Assembly (NCBI GenBank): GCA_027618655.1
Contig: JAQCEL010000004.1
Span: 1 to 57,590 of the forward strand
DNA from: Pseudomonadota bacterium
GTDB taxonomy: Bacteria; Pseudomonadota; Gammaproteobacteria; Ga0077536
DNA: 57,590 nt
Direction of reading: 5' to 3'
Part shown: piece by piece, positions 8,789 to 18,027 of the stretch
How positions within the stretch are numbered: position 1 is the stretch's first letter
Layout of the letters: every line of letters starts with the position of its first letter
Translations under genes and position numbers: made by a program
Notes under the pieces: model-generated
What the model saw: the letters and a program-made list of their open reading frames with translations, nothing else
Database searches by the model: none
Told to the model about the DNA's origin: nothing

Positions 8789-10591
8789 ATGATCCATCGT
8801 AGGCGCGGGTTCCGTTTAACACTTACCGCGGGTGCTTGCATGTTACTTTGTTCGTGCAGTTTGCTGCCGAATTCGGCCGCAAAAAAGAAGGCCGCGGAGG
8901 CTGCCGCAGAAACCCCGCGCATTGCAGTCGAAATAGTGGGCGTCGACGGCGCCCTCGCTCGAAATGTGCATGACCATCTATCAGTCACACACAAGCCGTG
9001 TTCCGTGTCGAAAGCCTACCTCGCCGTCCTCGGCAAGCGCGGCGAAGAAGAAGCGCGAGAAGCACTTCGTGCGTTTGGTTACTACGACCCGACGGTGACC
9101 GCCTCGGTCGTTGCAGATTCGAATTGCCCAGTGGCAAGCCTTGTGATCGATGCGGGGCAACGCGTGAAGTTGCATACCGTCGAAGCGGAACTCACTGGCC
9201 CTGGGGAGGCCGACGAGGGGTTTAGCGAAAAACTTAAAGATATTGATCTAACCTCGGGTTCTGGATTGAATCACGGCGACTACTCTAAGGCTAAGCAGTT
9301 ATTCGAGTCGGTTGCTCTGGAGCGTGGCTACCTTGAGGGGAAATTCGTCAAGCACGAGTTAAGGGTTAACCCTGATGCATTACGCGCCGATATCGCGCTG
9401 GTATTCGACACGGGGCCGCGTTACCAATTGGGCGAGGTACGGATCAAACAGGAGCCAGAGTTCCTCGACGAGTCGCTCATCACACGCTTTCTCGAGGGCA
9501 ATGAAGACGCAGCCTATGACGCAAGCCTCGTTAGCAATCACCACCTGGCGTTGTCTAAAAGTAGCTACTTTGAAAGAGTTGACGTGCGCCCACGTCTGTC
9601 AAGTCCCGAGAACGACACGATACCGATTGATATCTCGCTGACACCGCGGGATCGCCATGCACTCGACACCGGGATTGGCGCCTCGACCGATGAAGGGATC
9701 CGCGGGCGCTTTGGCTATCAGAATCGGCGCCTTAACCGATTTGGGCATCAATTTGAGACGATGATAAATGGCTCCTTTATCGAACAAAAGTTATCCGCTG
9801 CGTATCGCTTTCCACGCGCTCACCCGATCGACGAATGGCTGAGCGTACACGCTGGTGTAAGGCGAAGAGAGGTAGATACGTTCACAACCATAGAGACCCA
9901 AATTAGCGTTACCGAGACGAAACGGCGAGCCGGGGGCTGGAAAGAAACCCGCTTTATCGAATTGAATCGTCAGGATTATGCTGTTTCAGCAACCGAGGAC
10001 ACGTCGAACTTCTTGAGTCCAGGCATCAATTGGCGACGTACCGTGACGGACAACGATCTTTTTCCGACGCGTGGCTACGACATTAACGTGGAATTGAAAG
10101 CTGCGTCCGAAGCGATCATCGCGGACACGAGTTTCCTGAGCAGTCTCATTTCGCTTGCCTGGATTCGGGGTCTGCCATGGAATTCGCGGGTACTGCTAAG
10201 AGGTCACTTCGGTGCAATATGGGTCGACGAGTTTCGCGAGTTGCCACCGTCAGAACGTTTTTTTGCCGGCGGGGATAACAGTATTCGAGGCTTTGACATT
10301 GATACAGTCGGCCCGGTTGACGCCGCGAATAAGGTGGTCGGGGGAACCGAACTCGGGGTCGTCAGTGTCGAACTAGAACATTACTTCACCGACACCTGGG
10401 GTGTCGCAATGTTTGCTGATACTGGCAACGCCTTTGGTGGCGACGGCGGTGCGACGGGATTGCAAACGGGGATCGGATTAGGCGTGCGATGGCGCTCACC
10501 CGTCGGGCCGGTGCGTCTCGACATTGCTCATCCGCTTGACGACCCAGATAACAGTTTCCGCATCCATATGCGCATCGGGCCGGATTTCTAA
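8789..10591 (+). CDS. tamA: TamA, Omp85-family outer-membrane assembly protein
   Basis: A 600-residue outer-membrane protein. The ATG at 8789 follows AGGAAAAG and gives a proper export signal (RRRGFRLTLTAGACMLLCSC); the frame stays open 33 codons further upstream without such a signal. Residues about 45-270 hold POTRA-type domains (for example EEAREALRAFGYYDPTV and GPRYQLGEVRI), and the rest is the beta-barrel with the Omp85 lid motif RFFAGGDNSIRGFD near residue 490 and a C-terminal strand ending in F. TamA pairs with TamB to insert or supply outer-membrane components. tamB follows with a one-base TAATG overlap, confirming the partnership. Confidence 0.93.
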   Translation: MIHRRRGFRLTLTAGACMLLCSCSLLPNSAAKKKAAEAAAETPRIAVEIVGVDGALARNVHDHLSVTHKPCSVSKAYLAVLGKRGEEEAREALRAFGYYDPTVTASVVADSNCPVASLVIDAGQRVKLHTVEAELTGPGEADEGFSEKLKDIDLTSGSGLNHGDYSKAKQLFESVALERGYLEGKFVKHELRVNPDALRADIALVFDTGPRYQLGEVRIKQEPEFLDESLITRFLEGNEDAAYDASLVSNHHLALSKSSYFERVDVRPRLSSPENDTIPIDISLTPRDRHALDTGIGASTDEGIRGRFGYQNRRLNRFGHQFETMINGSFIEQKLSAAYRFPRAHPIDEWLSVHAGVRRREVDTFTTIETQISVTETKRRAGGWKETRFIELNRQDYAVSATEDTSNFLSPGINWRRTVTDNDLFPTRGYDINVELKAASEAIIADTSFLSSLISLAWIRGLPWNSRVLLRGHFGAIWVDEFRELPPSERFFAGGDNSIRGFDIDTVGPVDAANKVVGGTELGVVSVELEHYFTDTWGVAMFADTGNAFGGDGGATGLQTGIGLGVRWRSPVGPVRLDIAHPLDDPDNSFRIHMRIGPDF

Positions 10592-13500
10592 TGCGTGTGC
10601 GTCGTCTCGCGGGGATCATCGCCGGCGCGGTACTCGGGATAGTTGTTTTCGGTGCGCTGACAGTCACGACGATTGTCATGACCGAATTAGGCAGCCGTTG
10701 GGCTATCGTAGTCCTATTCAAACCCTTTGCTCGGCAAATCTCAATCGCGTCAATTAGCGGGCGATTATGGGATCGCCTAGTCCTCGACTCGGTTCGCATG
10801 CAAACCGAACCCGTCAGCGGGAGCATCGAACAAGTAAGGTTCGAGTGGCAGCTCGCCGCACTCTTGTCAGGACAGCTCATCGTCGACAGCGTGGTGTTCG
10901 ACGGCGCAGATTTAATTATCAACGCGCCGCCAAGCGACCCTAATGCAGCGCCACTCAGAACGCTGCCGGCACCGCCGTTGCCCGTTACACTCCAACGGCT
11001 CGACTTCCATCGATTGAACGTTGACCTCGGCCAACGAACACTCGTCGTCGACAAATTCGGATTCAGTGCAATCTGGGACGCTGAACAAATTGTATTACGC
11101 GAATTTGATCTCAATGCTTACGGCCACACTTTTTCGTTGAACGCCGCGGCTTCGATAGGATCAGAGTCAAAGCTTGATGCCAGCGCTGCTTGGTCAGGTG
11201 AACTCGCGGAACAAACTGCCCAAGGCTCGCTCAAGGTGACGGGGCCATTAAGTGAACTCAAGTTCGAATCACTGATCGACGCGCAGGTTTCGGCGTCGGT
11301 GAGCGGCACAGTCGACGCCTTTGCCGACATCCCGAAGTTTTCGTTAACCAGTGCTATCGCGCCCACGGATTTCGCTAACGGAATACACATCGAATCGACA
11401 ACGATTGGCTTAGCCGGGACGTTCGACTCATTGCACACGACCATCGCGACGCAGCTTGATACGCCAGGCACGGATCCTTATGCATTGTCGTTGACGGCCA
11501 ACGTGGCTAACTTGGCCGCCAAAGACGACTCGATTAGCGCCGAGATCGAATGGCAGGCTGTGCCGCAAAATTCGAGCGGCCGAACCTTATCCGGCACAGG
11601 TCATTTTCGATTCGAGGGCGACACGATCTACATCAAGCACTCGAGTCGCAGCCCATACGCCTCCCGTCTCGACGGACACATAGACATCGCCAATCAAGCA
11701 CTCGAACTCGAGCTTAACTGGCACGACATACACCATGGTCTCGCGGATGGACGTTTGCTTGATTCGCATTCGGGAACGGTGCAAGCGAGTGGCGCATTCG
11801 ACGCGCTGCAAGTCGCGTTGCAAACCGCGATGAGTGTGTCTGATCTAGGGCCAGTAGGGATCGACGCGCGCGGGCAGTTAGCGCAACAAAGTTTCAAGCT
11901 CGACACCTTCGAAGCTGTTTTGCTCGGTGGCACGGTCGAATCGAAAGGCAACTTTGCATTCGCCACCAAGCCGAGCTGCGCGCTCAGCTTCAGTGGCAAG
12001 ACGCTCGATTTATCTGCGATACATCCAGCGACACCAAGTCGAATAAATTTTGCTGGCAGTGCAACGTGCGAAAATTCGAGCGCCGGATTTTTATCGCGGG
12101 TCGTTTTGGACGACATGAGTGGATTTGTACGCGGACAAGCGCTTAGCGGTGCTGCGATCGTTGAAACTAAACCTGGTCGCATTACAGTTGAACACGCACG
12201 TATAAGCACGGGACCAAACAAGCTCGAAATCGAAGGCACCTGGGGACAAGAAATTGATGGTCGTTTCGTCATCGATTTACCCGATATTTCGTTACTCGAA
12301 TCCGGGGCTGACGGGCGCCTCGCCGGCTCCGGAACGCTGTCCGGGAGTCTTGAACTACCCAAGATTAAGGCAGAAATCACCGGCACATCTGTGCGTCTAA
12401 ACGACGTATCACTGGGTAGTCTGAACGTGGAAATCGATGTGGACTTAGCGCGCAGCGCTCCCTCGCACGCGGAACTTGCGATCAGCGATTTAATCTACCA
12501 GCGAGAAAAACTCGATGCGCTGAATATTGAGCTGCGAGGGACTGCACAAAACCACACAATCCATTTCGATCTCGACAGCCCGGAACTTAGCGCGGACGGT
12601 TCAGCATTCGGTGCCCTAGCATCAGGTGCTTGGAACGGGTTAATCAATAGCTTCGAATTCAATTCGAGAAAGTTCGGTCAGTGGTCGTTACGGGACCCGA
12701 GCGAAATCACCTTATCGAGGGATGCTAGTTCGCTTGCGAACGCGTGTCTTGAAGCTAAGGAAGGTCTTGCGTGTATAACCGCCGACCGTTCGGCTGCTAA
12801 AGGAAACGCAAAGATTTCGCTATTGGGCTTGCCAGTGGCGCTTGCGAATTATTATTTACCCACGACACTGACATTGGGTGGCAGTACGGATGGTGTGATC
12901 GATGTACACCTAGTCGATGGAAAAACGACCGGCGAGGGCACGCTGAAAATCCGCGACGGTGTGCTGAATCGTGACAATGGTAGCGGCGAAGTCGACACGG
13001 TTCCGATCGATGCGTTCGCACTTGATTTCGAAATTCTCACGGATGTTTTGCACGCAACTGCGTCTGCGGTGGTCGGTCAGTGGTTTTCCCTAACGGCGGG
13101 CGCGGATTGGGAACGCGCAGAGGACGGTAAACTTTCGATTCTAGTCGACGCTAATGCATCGGATATTTCCTGGTTCGAGGATTTCGTTCCGGAATTAAGC
13201 GGCTCCCATGGTGCCCTGGAGCTGCATGCAAAAGTAAGCGGCAACCTTGCCACACCAAGAGTCGATACGAAACTAAAGCTCAGTAGTGGCGCGTTAGTCC
13301 TACCGGACATCGGATTAAATATTGATAGTCTCGCCGTTCAAGTGAACGGCGAGACGAGTGAGGTAGACGTTGACGCAACGATTGGATCAGCCGATCACCA
13401 ATTGAATTTGACCGGGCTAGCATCACGGGTCGGCGATGGCGATTTCCGCTACGATTTGACGCTGCGTGGTGATACCTTCCCCGCTATAAGAACATTAGAA

Positions 13501-14439
13501 GTTGAGGCCGACATTTCGCCTGATCTGCGCCTTCTAGGCGATAGGACATCTCTGGACGTCACCGGAACCCTAAATTTGCCGAAAGTATTGGTCGATATTG
13601 AGAAACTGCCAAATTCGGCAGTTCGCGTGTCAAGCGATCAGATCCTCGTCACAGCCGACGGCACATTAAACAACGCCCAACCGAAGTCTAATTTTGTCAC
13701 AGACGCGCTGAGTGGGAACGTAGATGTCGTGTTGGGCGACTCGATTTCAATTAACGGTTTCGGGCTGACGTCCAAACTGTCGGGAGACTTAAAGTGGACG
13801 AAGAAACGCGCTAGCGCACAAGGTCGTGCTAACGGTGCTATTCGGATCGACGAAGGTGTGTTCAAAGCTTACGGGCAGCACATGGAAATTGAAACCGGAC
13901 GCATTCAATTCGTGGGTCCGATCGACAACCCAGGAATTGCCGTGCAAGCGATACGTCCGGATTTACCCGTCAAAGCGGGTGTGAACGTAAGCGGCACGAT
14001 ACTTCAGCCGAAAATTTCTTTGTTCTCACAACCCGTTCTGTCGGACGGGAATATCCTGTCCTACATCGTAACAGGCCACGGCCTGGAGGGCGCCGCAGCC
14101 AGTGATGCGGGTTTGCTAACTCAAGCTGCATTGAGTCTCGGCGCCGAAGAATCCGCCGCCGCGACCAATCAAATTCGCAATGCCTTTGGTATCGACGAAC
14201 TTTCCGTTGCATCCGGAGAGACTGCAAGAGACACGTCCTTGATAGCAGGCAAGCGTTTGTCGCCTAAGCTAACCGTGCGAACTGGTTTTAATCCGTTTGA
14301 TCAGCTGTGGTCCTTTTTCCTCAACTACAAACTCACGGACCATTGGAGTATTGAGAGCGAATCGGGTAATCGCCAAGGTGCGGACATCCTCTACACCTTC
14401 GAGCGCGAGAAACTATTCAACGGCTCATTATTCGAATAA
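10591..14439 (+). CDS. tamB: TamB, AsmA-like translocation and assembly module protein
   Basis: A 1282-residue protein with one N-terminal membrane anchor (residues about 5-30) and a very long beta-rich body of the AsmA/TamB type. The conserved C-terminal DUF490 domain is visible around GRIQFVGPIDNPGIAVQAIR and VSGTILQPKISLFSQP, and it ends near ILYTFEREK. TamB spans the periplasm as a hydrophobic groove; with YhdP and YdbH it has been implicated in phospholipid delivery to the outer membrane, and with TamA in barrel assembly. The length is normal. The start overlaps the tamA stop by one base, so translation is coupled. Confidence 0.93.
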   Translation: MRVRRLAGIIAGAVLGIVVFGALTVTTIVMTELGSRWAIVVLFKPFARQISIASISGRLWDRLVLDSVRMQTEPVSGSIEQVRFEWQLAALLSGQLIVDSVVFDGADLIINAPPSDPNAAPLRTLPAPPLPVTLQRLDFHRLNVDLGQRTLVVDKFGFSAIWDAEQIVLREFDLNAYGHTFSLNAAASIGSESKLDASAAWSGELAEQTAQGSLKVTGPLSELKFESLIDAQVSASVSGTVDAFADIPKFSLTSAIAPTDFANGIHIESTTIGLAGTFDSLHTTIATQLDTPGTDPYALSLTANVANLAAKDDSISAEIEWQAVPQNSSGRTLSGTGHFRFEGDTIYIKHSSRSPYASRLDGHIDIANQALELELNWHDIHHGLADGRLLDSHSGTVQASGAFDALQVALQTAMSVSDLGPVGIDARGQLAQQSFKLDTFEAVLLGGTVESKGNFAFATKPSCALSFSGKTLDLSAIHPATPSRINFAGSATCENSSAGFLSRVVLDDMSGFVRGQALSGAAIVETKPGRITVEHARISTGPNKLEIEGTWGQEIDGRFVIDLPDISLLESGADGRLAGSGTLSGSLELPKIKAEITGTSVRLNDVSLGSLNVEIDVDLARSAPSHAELAISDLIYQREKLDALNIELRGTAQNHTIHFDLDSPELSADGSAFGALASGAWNGLINSFEFNSRKFGQWSLRDPSEITLSRDASSLANACLEAKEGLACITADRSAAKGNAKISLLGLPVALANYYLPTTLTLGGSTDGVIDVHLVDGKTTGEGTLKIRDGVLNRDNGSGEVDTVPIDAFALDFEILTDVLHATASAVVGQWFSLTAGADWERAEDGKLSILVDANASDISWFEDFVPELSGSHGALELHAKVSGNLATPRVDTKLKLSSGALVLPDIGLNIDSLAVQVNGETSEVDVDATIGSADHQLNLTGLASRVGDGDFRYDLTLRGDTFPAIRTLEVEADISPDLRLLGDRTSLDVTGTLNLPKVLVDIEKLPNSAVRVSSDQILVTADGTLNNAQPKSNFVTDALSGNVDVVLGDSISINGFGLTSKLSGDLKWTKKRASAQGRANGAIRIDEGVFKAYGQHMEIETGRIQFVGPIDNPGIAVQAIRPDLPVKAGVNVSGTILQPKISLFSQPVLSDGNILSYIVTGHGLEGAAASDAGLLTQAALSLGAEESAAATNQIRNAFGIDELSVASGETARDTSLIAGKRLSPKLTVRTGFNPFDQLWSFFLNYKLTDHWSIESESGNRQGADILYTFEREKLFNGSLFE

Positions 14440-14852
14440 GCGATAATTTCCTTGCAGGATCCGGCCAGCTCAGCCTTGCGACGGCGCAGGATCCGCGACA
14501 TGCGTTCTCATCGTAGTGTCCCGGATCAATAATTCGACGGTAATCGGGGTCTAAACATGGTTTAACATAGTTTTAGATTTGGTAGGGTAGCAAGGGTCGA
14601 TGTGCCGTACACGGCTGGCAGCGACAGTTCCTGAATAGCGCGATTTTTCGGCGCCTATCCTATAAACTGCCCGGCTAACTGCATACACTCCTATTGCACA
14701 AGGTCTGCCAGACTCCTTGCTTTAAGGTGACTCTAAGTTGCCGAGTTGGGCGGACCCGCGAAAGCATTTTTGGAGTGGATGCCTACGAACGAATTGCCGG
14801 TTATCGTGCCAATCGATAATCTGCATAGACTCACTCACAAAAGGATTAACAC
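14440..14852. other. Intergenic region between tamB and the BON lipoprotein gene
   Basis: A 413-bp stretch with no credible gene. It contains a 10-base direct repeat (GCAGGATCCG at 14454 and 14486) and an imperfect AT-rich tandem (TAAACATGGT then TTAACATAGT near 14550-14575). A TATAAA box at 14661-14666 might serve the downstream gene, though no -35 match is present. No clear terminator was seen after tamB. Confidence 0.35.
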
Positions 14853-15434
14853 ATGACAACAATCTGCCGACGCGGCGCGTGCACGTTAATTGGCCTCACC
14901 GCACTTTGTACCCTCGTTGCCTGTGCGCCAATCGCACCGATTACGGCGACGACGGCCGCTGTAACGAACGATCCGCGAACGACGGGGACAGTGATCGACG
15001 ATGAAGGCATAGAAAGCAAGGTTAACGACATATTCCGAGCCGACCAAGAACTGTCCCAATCTTGCCACACGAATGTCACAAGTTATAACCGACGGGTTCT
15101 GTTAACCGGCGAATGCCCCACAGCCGAAATCGTTGCCAAAGCAGAGAATTACGCTAAGCAAGTAGCGAATGTCAAATCGGTTCACAATGAAATCGCGGTC
15201 GGCGTTCCAAGTACGATTGCTGCCCAATCGGCGGATTCTCTGATTACGACCAAGGTCAAGACGAGATTGTTTTCGATTAAGGACCTCCCAAGTAAGAATG
15301 TGAAAGTCGTGACGGAAGCCGGGGTGGTATTTTTAATGGGAATCATCGACCGGGAATCCGCAGACATTGCGGCGAATCAGGCAGCGTCAACTGGCGGCGT
15401 GGTTCGAGTGGTTAAGCTTTTCGAACACCTGTAA
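14853..15434 (+). CDS. BON-domain lipoprotein (DolP/OsmY-like)
   Basis: A 193-residue lipoprotein. The signal ends in LCTLVAC, a good lipobox. Two BON domains follow, roughly residues 48-118 (ESKVNDIFRADQELS, YNRRVLLTGECPT) and 125-193 (DSLITTKVKTRLFSIKDL, VVFLMGIIDRESAD). This layout is that of E. coli DolP (YraP), an outer-membrane lipoprotein that binds anionic phospholipids and supports the BAM complex. AAAGGA lies nine bases before the ATG. Lying after tamAB, it adds a third envelope factor to the block. A periplasmic OsmY-type role is the alternative, but the lipobox argues for membrane attachment. Confidence 0.88.
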   Translation: MTTICRRGACTLIGLTALCTLVACAPIAPITATTAAVTNDPRTTGTVIDDEGIESKVNDIFRADQELSQSCHTNVTSYNRRVLLTGECPTAEIVAKAENYAKQVANVKSVHNEIAVGVPSTIAAQSADSLITTKVKTRLFSIKDLPSKNVKVVTEAGVVFLMGIIDRESADIAANQAASTGGVVRVVKLFEHL

Positions 15435-15529
15435 TTTTGACCTCAATGGCGGGCTTGTCGCGTCACCTGACGATAGAGTGGTCTATTCTGGCAATTGATT
15501 AACGCATTCGGGGCCGCAGAGAGGTTCTG

Positions 15530-15739
15530 ATGAGGGTAGCGGAGCGCAATCCTACGTGTTTAGAAGAAGCGTATAAGAAATATAAACGCCGCTTTCTCCA
15601 ATTCCATAAAGTATTCCGAGGGCATCAAACAGCCGTCAATCGATGCTTCGAGTGGGTGATGGCTGTGATCGGGCCTCCGGAGCTGGGAGAAATTCCATGC
15701 TTCGGTGCGATGGAATCATCAGTGAGGCGACGAGATTAG
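15530..15739 (+). CDS. Small hypothetical protein (doubtful)
   Basis: A 69-residue frame with GAGAGG seven bases before its ATG, rich in Arg and Lys at the start (EEAYKKYKRRFLQFHK). I recognise no domain, signal or membrane segment. It lies alone in a 615-bp gap between the BON lipoprotein and the toxin gene. It may be a chance frame or a fragment of something lost; only the ribosome site speaks for it. Confidence 0.2.
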   Translation: MRVAERNPTCLEEAYKKYKRRFLQFHKVFRGHQTAVNRCFEWVMAVIGPPELGEIPCFGAMESSVRRRD

Positions 15740-15921
15740 GGATAACCAAAGGCTGTTCTGGGCACTTATGCGACAGTCGCGGCGTAATTTTTGACGCGAT
15801 TGAATGACCGTTGCTGGTGTAAGCAGCCGATCAACTCACTTGCTCACGAATGGGGGCGTTATTACGTCTTGCCGATAACACGGCCTCAAAAAGTCCATCG
15901 ACGATACATTTCAACAAGTTC

Positions 15922-15977
15922 CAAAGGGGACAGATTGAATTGAACGGACACAGCTTCAAATAAATTTGTCCCCTTTG
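15922..15977. repeat. REP-like inverted repeat (AAAGGGGACA type)
   Basis: CAAAGGGGACA at 15922-15932 is matched exactly by TGTCCCCTTTG at 15967-15977. The spacer is 34 bases, with AT-rich sequence next to both arms (GATTGAATT, AAATAAATT). Repeats beginning AAAGGGGACAGA are common in proteobacterial genomes and are mobilised by REP-associated tyrosine transposases; no such transposase is present here. The 15740-16049 gap holds nothing else I can name. Confidence 0.6.
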
Positions 15978-16049
15978 TCCTATCCAGGTGCTAATCCGCA
16001 ATAAGATTTCTAAGTGTTTACCATTAGAACGTAACGTCTATTCCGACTG

Positions 16050-16601
16050 CTAACCCCAGTACCATCGTTCGAAGCTTAATGTCGTCGTGGCTCGAGCGCG
16101 GCTGCGCGAACTGGCCGGGAACCACGCGAGTTCGCGCGCCACGCCGTCGCGCGATTGCGCCGAGCGTGCGCGAATGCCGCGCAAATTTTCCGCATGAACG
16201 GCAGCGCCGATGGGTTGGCAGACTTCATGCGATACGAGATCGCCGTTCAAATCGAATGGGTAATTTTGATGCAATCCAACTTTCGCCACACCGAGTCGCG
16301 TGTGCACATCGCAAACCGCTTGATTCCCAGGTAGCTTCGCCCCAACAAGCAGCGGGCCTGTATCGGTACGTAAGTCTTCTGGCTCGAACGGCCAACGGGA
16401 AATAAAATTGCGTAAATTTAAACGAGCGGTCACCTGATCCTCGTTTAAATAAAGCGTGGGGTAGCTGTTTTGCGGATTCCAACGACCACCGAATGTTGCT
16501 GCGAAGTCTGGGTCCAATGGGTCGCGCCACTGGCGATCCGCGATGCGCCACCAAATATGTCCATTGGGTAAAAGTTCGCGGACCGGGCGCAACGTCGGCA
16601 A
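16050..16601 (-). CDS. RES-domain toxin of a type II toxin-antitoxin pair
   Basis: A 183-residue RES-domain protein. The opening WWRIADRQWRDP and GGRWNPQNSYPTLYLN (about residues 17-52) are the typical RES pattern of an Arg, a GGRWN turn and a Tyr. A C-terminal GIRARSAQSRDG holds the conserved Arg/Ser region before a final W-W motif. RES toxins such as Mycobacterium MbcT and the Res protein of Xre/Res pairs degrade cellular NAD+. The gene starts three bases after the antitoxin stop, so the two form one operon. The length is normal. Basic residues near the end (SSRSRARATTT) are slightly odd for the family. Confidence 0.85.
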   Translation of the reverse strand: MPTLRPVRELLPNGHIWWRIADRQWRDPLDPDFAATFGGRWNPQNSYPTLYLNEDQVTARLNLRNFISRWPFEPEDLRTDTGPLLVGAKLPGNQAVCDVHTRLGVAKVGLHQNYPFDLNGDLVSHEVCQPIGAAVHAENLRGIRARSAQSRDGVARELAWFPASSRSRARATTTLSFERWYWG

Positions 16602-16604
16602 CCG

Positions 16605-17054
16605 TTATCCGTGCACTTGCTGAAAGTCGAACATTTCGCGGCACGTTGCCAGAATCAATTGCGTATCACCGCGTTCAAGTAGGTCGACCAGCGAAACATT
16701 ATTCTTCGCAGGGATTGGTCGGCGCACAACCGCAGGGATCCGGTCGCGCTTTAGGTAGTGCACGAGCAGATCCGTAGCCGCGGCCAAGTCGCTGATCATT
16801 TCGGCACGATCTGGCGGAGCACCACGCTCAATCCACTTCCCAACCGCTTGCCGACTAATTCCGAGCAGCCGAGCCGTTTCTGCCTGGCTTAAATCCCAAG
16901 TGGACAAAATGCCCGCTAGCACGTGACCGGCGCGATGCCGATCGAGGTGTGCGGAAAACGCATCCAGCCATGCGTGTTCGTCTTTATGCGCTGCGATAAC
17001 TTGTTCGGCAGCCGCGAGCGGATCAGGTTTTAAAATGCCGGATTGTGTAACCAT
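16605..17054 (-). CDS. Xre-family antitoxin (partner of the RES toxin)
   Basis: 149 residues with a helix-turn-helix near residues 55-78 (LSQAETARLLGISRQAVGKW) and a C-terminal segment that should wrap the toxin. Xre/MbcA/ParS antitoxins neutralise RES toxins and repress their own promoter. I chose the ATG at 17054; the frame extends to a TTG at 17078, but that codon falls inside a good -10 box, and AAAGGA is well placed for 17054. The next gene is the toxin, 3 nt away. Direct repeats just upstream probably bind this protein. Confidence 0.83.
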   Translation of the reverse strand: MVTQSGILKPDPLAAAEQVIAAHKDEHAWLDAFSAHLDRHRAGHVLAGILSTWDLSQAETARLLGISRQAVGKWIERGAPPDRAEMISDLAAATDLLVHYLKRDRIPAVVRRPIPAKNNVSLVDLLERGDTQLILATCREMFDFQQVHG

Positions 17055-17077
17055 GAGTTTGCCATCCTTTGCCCGCA

Positions 17078-17107
17078 ACCATATGTCAACCGCAACCTAT
17101 TGTCAAC
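17078..17107 (-). promoter_or_regulatory. Promoter and repeated operator of the Xre/RES operon
   Basis: On the minus strand TTGACA (17101-17106) is a perfect -35 box, followed after 17 bases by TATGGT (17078-17083), a good -10. GTTGACA occurs twice, at 17084-17090 and 17101-17107 (17-bp repeat), so the second copy lies between the two boxes. That is where an autorepressing antitoxin would bind. Predicted transcription would start near 17071, leaving a short leader to the ATG at 17054. Confidence 0.6.
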
Positions 17108-17179
17108 TTAACGATCAATCTGCGTTTTCGTGCTCTAAGGCGATCTCGCCAGCAACACCCGCCGCCGCTAGACGTTACG

Positions 17180-17920
17180 CTAACAGGCGACGCCCCCATC
17201 GACGATGAACTCGCTGCCCGTGCAATAGGAGCTTTCGTCGGAGGCGAGAAACAAGACAAGTTGCGCTACTTCGTCGGCATGCGCCGCGCGACCGAGCGGA
17301 ATTTTTTTTACCACACGGTCCAATTTTCCAGCCTGGATGTAGGAAAGTTCTTGCATCATGTCGGTATCGATAAGCCCTGGGTGAACTGAGTTCACACGGA
17401 TATTGAATTTCCCAAGCTCTATTGCGGCGACCTTGGTCATGCCGCGAACGGCCCACTTACTCGCGCCGTAGGCGGTCGAATGAGGGTTTCCTTGCAGTCC
17501 AGCGACTGACGAAATGTTGATAATAGAGCCACCGTTGCCAAGCTCTTTCATCGCACGCGCCGCACTTTGCATACCTAGAAATACGCCGACTTGATTAATT
17601 TTAATGACGAGTTCGTATTCCGCTAACGTCGTGTCGATCAGCGGCGCGGCCCGATAGATACCCGCGTTGTTAACTAACACGTCAATTCTTTTGTGCTCTG
17701 CGACCACCTGATTCATCACTGTACGCCACGCGTTTTCGTCGCTCACATCCAGGTGTAAATAGGTCGCGCCGATCTCCTTTGCTGCTGTTTGCCCTAGCTC
17801 GTCGAGCACATCGGTGAGCACCACGACCGCACCTTCGCGAGCTAACAGCGCTGCTTCAGCCTTACCTTGTCCGCGTGCCGCGCCAGTGATCAATGCAATT
17901 TTTCCGTCGAGACGTCCCAT
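17180..17920 (-). CDS. SDR-family NAD(P)-dependent dehydrogenase
   Basis: A classical short-chain dehydrogenase of 246 residues: cofactor motif TGAARGQG (residues 13-20), NNAG near 88, catalytic Ser in ISSVAG, and YGASK with the active Tyr and Lys near 151-155. Asp in the VLTDV strand end favours NAD over NADP. The wording is closest to hydroxysteroid or cyclic-alcohol dehydrogenases, but the substrate is not certain. AAAGGT precedes the ATG. It ends a minus-strand run with the crotonase gene just upstream (107 bp), suggesting oxidation of a hydroxy intermediate made in the same pathway. Confidence 0.88.
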   Translation of the reverse strand: MGRLDGKIALITGAARGQGKAEAALLAREGAVVVLTDVLDELGQTAAKEIGATYLHLDVSDENAWRTVMNQVVAEHKRIDVLVNNAGIYRAAPLIDTTLAEYELVIKINQVGVFLGMQSAARAMKELGNGGSIINISSVAGLQGNPHSTAYGASKWAVRGMTKVAAIELGKFNIRVNSVHPGLIDTDMMQELSYIQAGKLDRVVKKIPLGRAAHADEVAQLVLFLASDESSYCTGSEFIVDGGVAC

Positions 17921-18027
17921 GATGATTTACCTTTTGATTAATGAAATTAAGTTTGCGCGATGAGTCGTTAGGATCTGCCAGCAATGATCGCGTCGAGCTC
18001 GGCGATTGCTTGGCGCGCTTCGTCACC

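Noticed and set aside
10386-11114. Long minus-strand frame over the tamA/tamB junction
   Set aside because: Antisense to two well-supported genes and of low-complexity Arg/Ser-rich composition.
14738-15004. 88-codon frame overlapping the start of the BON lipoprotein gene
   Set aside because: Different frame from the lipoprotein, which has a clear signal and domains; no ribosome site.
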